From the NCBI RefSeq assembly GCF_030268225.1, contig NZ_BSQG01000003.1, forward strand, positions 344,991 to 408,990: 64,000 nt of DNA. Direction: 5' to 3'. A program made the translations under genes and the position numbers. The DNA comes from Nocardiopsis ansamitocini. Its GTDB lineage: Bacteria; Actinomycetota; Actinomycetes; Streptosporangiales; Streptosporangiaceae. Of the stretch, positions 61,604 to 64,000 are shown piece by piece (the stretch's first letter is position 1; every line of letters begins with the position of its first letter). The notes under the pieces were generated by a model, which did no database searches, was not told where the DNA came from, and was given only the letters and a program-made list of their open reading frames with translations.

Positions 61604-62569
61604 ATGGCCAGAATCGACAGGAGCGAATTCGGAAGACGCGGATTCCTCCGGACCCTCGCCGCCGGCACCGTGGCGGTGAGCGCGGGGGCCCTCACCGGAG
61701 CTGCCGCCGGCCCCGCCCACGCCGCCGCAGGACGGCTGATCCCGCCCGGCAAGATCGGCATCCAGCTTTACAGCATCCGGGACAAGGTGAGCAGCCTCGG
61801 CTTCCGGGTCGTACTGGAAGAACTCGCCCGCATCGGCTACAAGGAAATCGAGTTCGCCGGTTACACCCAGGGTTCGGTCGGCGCCATCACGGTGCAGGAG
61901 ATCCGCCAACTGCTCGACGACAATGGGCTCAAGGCAGTGGGCAGCCACGTCGGCCTGGGCGCCTGGCGCGCCAACACCGAGCAGGAACTCGACAACGCCG
62001 AGATCCTCGGCCTCAAGCACGTCGGCACCGCCAACGCCCCTACCAACGTCAACACCGTTGCGGGATACAAGGCCGCCGCTGACGAGTTCAACGTCTTCGG
62101 CGCGGCTGCCGCCTCGCGCGGCATCAAGTTCTACCAGCACAACCACGCCGGGGAGTTCGGCTTCGCCACCGACCAGCCCAGCGTCCGCCTCTACGACGTC
62201 TTCCTGGAGAACACCGACCCCAACACGGTCTTCCTGGAGATGGACATCTACTGGGCCTTCGCCGGCAAACACCTCTACCCGGGGTTCGAACCGGTGGACT
62301 ACGTCAACGCCAACCCCCGGCGCTACCCGCTGTTCCACGTCAAGGACGGCAAGACCAACAACGCCAACAGCAACGGCTACGACATCATCGAGTTCGGCGC
62401 CGGTGACCTGCCCTTCCAGAAGTTCTTCAGCTCGCTGCGCACCCGCGGTGCCCACCACGGCATCTGGGAGCAGGACAACGCGGGATCCACCGCGGTCCCG
62501 CCCCACCCCGTGGACTCCATCGGCAACGCCGAGCGCAGCTACGACGCGATCTACCGGCTGCGCGGCTAG
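61604..62569 (+). CDS. Tat-exported TIM-barrel sugar isomerase/epimerase-like protein
   Basis: 321 residues. Twin-arginine signal GRRGFLRTLAAG with a hydrophobic core and AHAAA cleavage region (about residue 43), so it is exported folded. Xylose isomerase-like barrel: IGIQLYSIRDKV, IGYKEIEFAGY, KFYQHNHAGEFG, VFLEMDIYWAFAG (metal Glu/Asp) and LFHVKDGK. Such secreted members often occur beside PQQ-type sugar dehydrogenases or ThuA proteins acting on sugars outside the cell, as here. ATG 61604 with AAGGAG upstream. Confidence 0.9.
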   Translation: MARIDRSEFGRRGFLRTLAAGTVAVSAGALTGAAAGPAHAAAGRLIPPGKIGIQLYSIRDKVSSLGFRVVLEELARIGYKEIEFAGYTQGSVGAITVQEIRQLLDDNGLKAVGSHVGLGAWRANTEQELDNAEILGLKHVGTANAPTNVNTVAGYKAAADEFNVFGAAAASRGIKFYQHNHAGEFGFATDQPSVRLYDVFLENTDPNTVFLEMDIYWAFAGKHLYPGFEPVDYVNANPRRYPLFHVKDGKTNNANSNGYDIIEFGAGDLPFQKFFSSLRTRGAHHGIWEQDNAGSTAVPPHPVDSIGNAERSYDAIYRLRG

Positions 62570-62683
62570 CCCCCCGGCCAACCACCCCGCACCCCCACCC
62601 GGCGCCGTTTCCCAGGCGTCCGGGCGTGGCACCCGTGTGCCCGACACCCCCAGGGATCCGTCTCCCGCCAAGGAGCACCCAGC

Positions 62684-64000
62684 GTGAAATCTGCATCACG
62701 ACGTCTGCTCAGCCTGTTCTCCGGGCTGATACTCCTGACCGGTTTCATGGTCGCCGGCCCCACCGCCGCCTTCGCCCATCCCGACGACCCCCACGACGAC
62801 GAGCCGGCCCTCGACTGGAACAACTACGAGCGGGTCACCCTCACCAAGAGCGTCGGAGAGCCGATCGACCTGGCCCTCATGCCGGACGGGTCCATCCTGC
62901 ACACCGCCCGCAACGGCGAGGTACGCCGAACCGACCCCGCGACCGGGCTCACCAAGATCATCAACACCATCCCGGTCTACGCCAACTCCGAGGACGGCCT
63001 CCAGACGATCCACCTGGACCCCGACTTCGACGAGAACAACTGGGTCTACGTCTTCTACGCACCCCCGTTGGACACCCCGGCCGGTTCCGCCCCCCAGCGG
63101 CTGCCCGCCGGTGCCGACGACTCCTACTGGGACGCGTGGAAGGGCCACAACCAGCTCTCCCGGTTCAAGTGGGACGACAGTGCAGGGGCGCTGGACCTGG
63201 CCAGCGAACAGGTCATCATCGAGGTCGAGGTCCAGCGCGGCCAGTGCTGCCACGTCGCCGGCGACATCGCCTTCGACTCCGCGGGCGACCTCTACCTCGC
63301 CACCGGTGACAACACGCCGGCCTCGGCCCCCGGCGCCAACGGGTACGCGCCCAACAACGACGCCCCCGGCTTCAACCCCGGCTACGACGCGCGTCGTTCG
63401 GCCGGCAACACCAACGACCTGCGCGGCAAGATCCTGCGCATCAGCGTCGAGGACGACGGCTCCTACACGGTCCCCGAAGGCAACCTCTTCGCCCCGGGCA
63501 CCGAGGGAACCCGCCCCGAGATCTACGTGATGGGCCTGCGCAACCCGTTCCGCATGGAGATCGACCCCGCCAACGACGCCCTCCTGTGGGGCGAATACGG
63601 TCCCGACGCCGGGACCGCGAGCGACACCCGCGGCCCCATGGGCTACGTCGAGTGGCAGTCCACCAGCAAGCCGATCAACGGCGGCTGGCCCTACTGCCAC
63701 GGCCCCAACGCCGTCTACAACGAGTGGGACTTCGCCACCTCGACCCCCGGCGAGTGGTTCGACTGCGACGCCCCCGTCAACAACTCCCGTTGGAACACCG
63801 GCCTCACCGACATCGGCGTCCCCGCCACCGAACCGCAGCTCTGGTACGGCGACTCCGACGACGACCAGCCCTGGCCCGAGCTGACCGCCTTCGGCGGCAG
63901 CGGCCAAGGTCCCATGGGCGGCCCGGTCTACCACTACGACCCCGACAACCCCGCCCCGGGCAAGTTCCCCGAGTACTGGGACGGCAAGGCGTTCTTCGGG
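62684..64000 (+). CDS. secreted PQQ-dependent sugar dehydrogenase-like protein, 3' end outside window
   Basis: 439 residues seen, running off the window edge. Sec signal peptide (LLSLFSGLILLTGFMVAG, cleavage near AFA-HP about residue 31). Six-bladed glucose/sorbosone dehydrogenase propeller: DLALMPDGSILHTAR, SEDGLQTIHLDPDF, QCCHVAGDIAFDSAGDLYLATGD, NDLRGKILRISV and VMGLRNPFRM. Oxidises sugars with a quinone cofactor. GTG 62684 with AAGGAG upstream. Larger family members carry PKD or ThuA domains after the propeller, so the gene may be much longer. Confidence 0.9.
   Translation, partial: MKSASRRLLSLFSGLILLTGFMVAGPTAAFAHPDDPHDDEPALDWNNYERVTLTKSVGEPIDLALMPDGSILHTARNGEVRRTDPATGLTKIINTIPVYANSEDGLQTIHLDPDFDENNWVYVFYAPPLDTPAGSAPQRLPAGADDSYWDAWKGHNQLSRFKWDDSAGALDLASEQVIIEVEVQRGQCCHVAGDIAFDSAGDLYLATGDNTPASAPGANGYAPNNDAPGFNPGYDARRSAGNTNDLRGKILRISVEDDGSYTVPEGNLFAPGTEGTRPEIYVMGLRNPFRMEIDPANDALLWGEYGPDAGTASDTRGPMGYVEWQSTSKPINGGWPYCHGPNAVYNEWDFATSTPGEWFDCDAPVNNSRWNTGLTDIGVPATEPQLWYGDSDDDQPWPELTAFGGSGQGPMGGPVYHYDPDNPAPGKFPEYWDGKAFFG

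Noticed and set aside
1-64000. Search for CRISPR arrays, transposases, integrases and phage genes
   Set aside because: No evenly spaced direct repeats, no DDE or recombinase motifs and no phage structural genes were seen on either strand.

Overview
This is a GC-rich (about 70 %) actinobacterial chromosome segment. GTG and TTG starts are common, terminators are mostly hairpins without U tracts, and there is a mycothiol-dependent nitroreductase homologue. The backbone order (pepN, Rv2466c-like gene, rpiB ... tig, clpP1, clpP2, clpX ... folC, DUF4233, ndk, mreBCD, mrdA, rodA ... rne, rplU, rpmA, obgE, proB) is the order known from Streptomyces and Mycobacterium. The gene set and protein style suggest Nocardiopsaceae (Nocardiopsis/Thermobifida/Streptomonospora group); this is inference, not proof.

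1-20.5 kb: the 3' part of malQ, convergent with pepN; a mycothiol nitroreductase-like gene, two small conserved-looking genes and rpiB; an Eis-like acetyltransferase; a membrane PP2C phosphatase; the Mg channel mgtE; an MT0933-type antitoxin-like gene; a small basic protein; an M23 peptidase followed closely by a [2Fe-2S] thioredoxin-like protein with a histone-H1-like Lys/Ala tail; a lipoprotein; a TetR/DHA2-MFS pair; a DinB-like protein; an ABC exporter; and a nucleotidyltransferase.

20.5-44.6 kb is core: tRNA-Gly and tRNA-Pro, then proteostasis (tig, clpP1P2, clpX), folate (folC), nucleotide metabolism (ndk), the elongasome (mreBCD-mrdA-rodA), RNA turnover (rne), ribosomal proteins L21/L27, obgE and proB. 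Two breaks in the usual order stand out. valS is not between clpX and folC; a DUF305/LVIVD divergent pair sits there instead. Between rodA and rne, only a divergent radical-SAM-linked DUF2344 protein remains, without its radical SAM partner.

44.6-51.8 kb is an accessory block that separates proB from proA. It holds a CDF transporter, a GH114 lipoprotein, a coiled-coil protein that looks like an Mrr-type restriction protein lacking its nuclease domain, an AAA ATPase plus DUF4276 pair (a predicted anti-phage module), a small Cys-rich protein, and an XRE/DUF397 regulator pair with a low-GC repeat-bearing control region.

53.9-61.0 kb is the most striking part: seven tightly overlapping minus-strand genes forming an ebo-type cluster (EboA, TatD-like EboB, UbiA-like EboC, EboE-like TIM barrel, phosphodiesterase EboF) with an inositol-3-phosphate-synthase-like first gene and a second TIM-barrel isomerase. 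Downstream on the plus strand are a Tat-exported TIM-barrel protein and a secreted PQQ-type sugar dehydrogenase cut by the window end. No insertion sequence, prophage or CRISPR array was seen.
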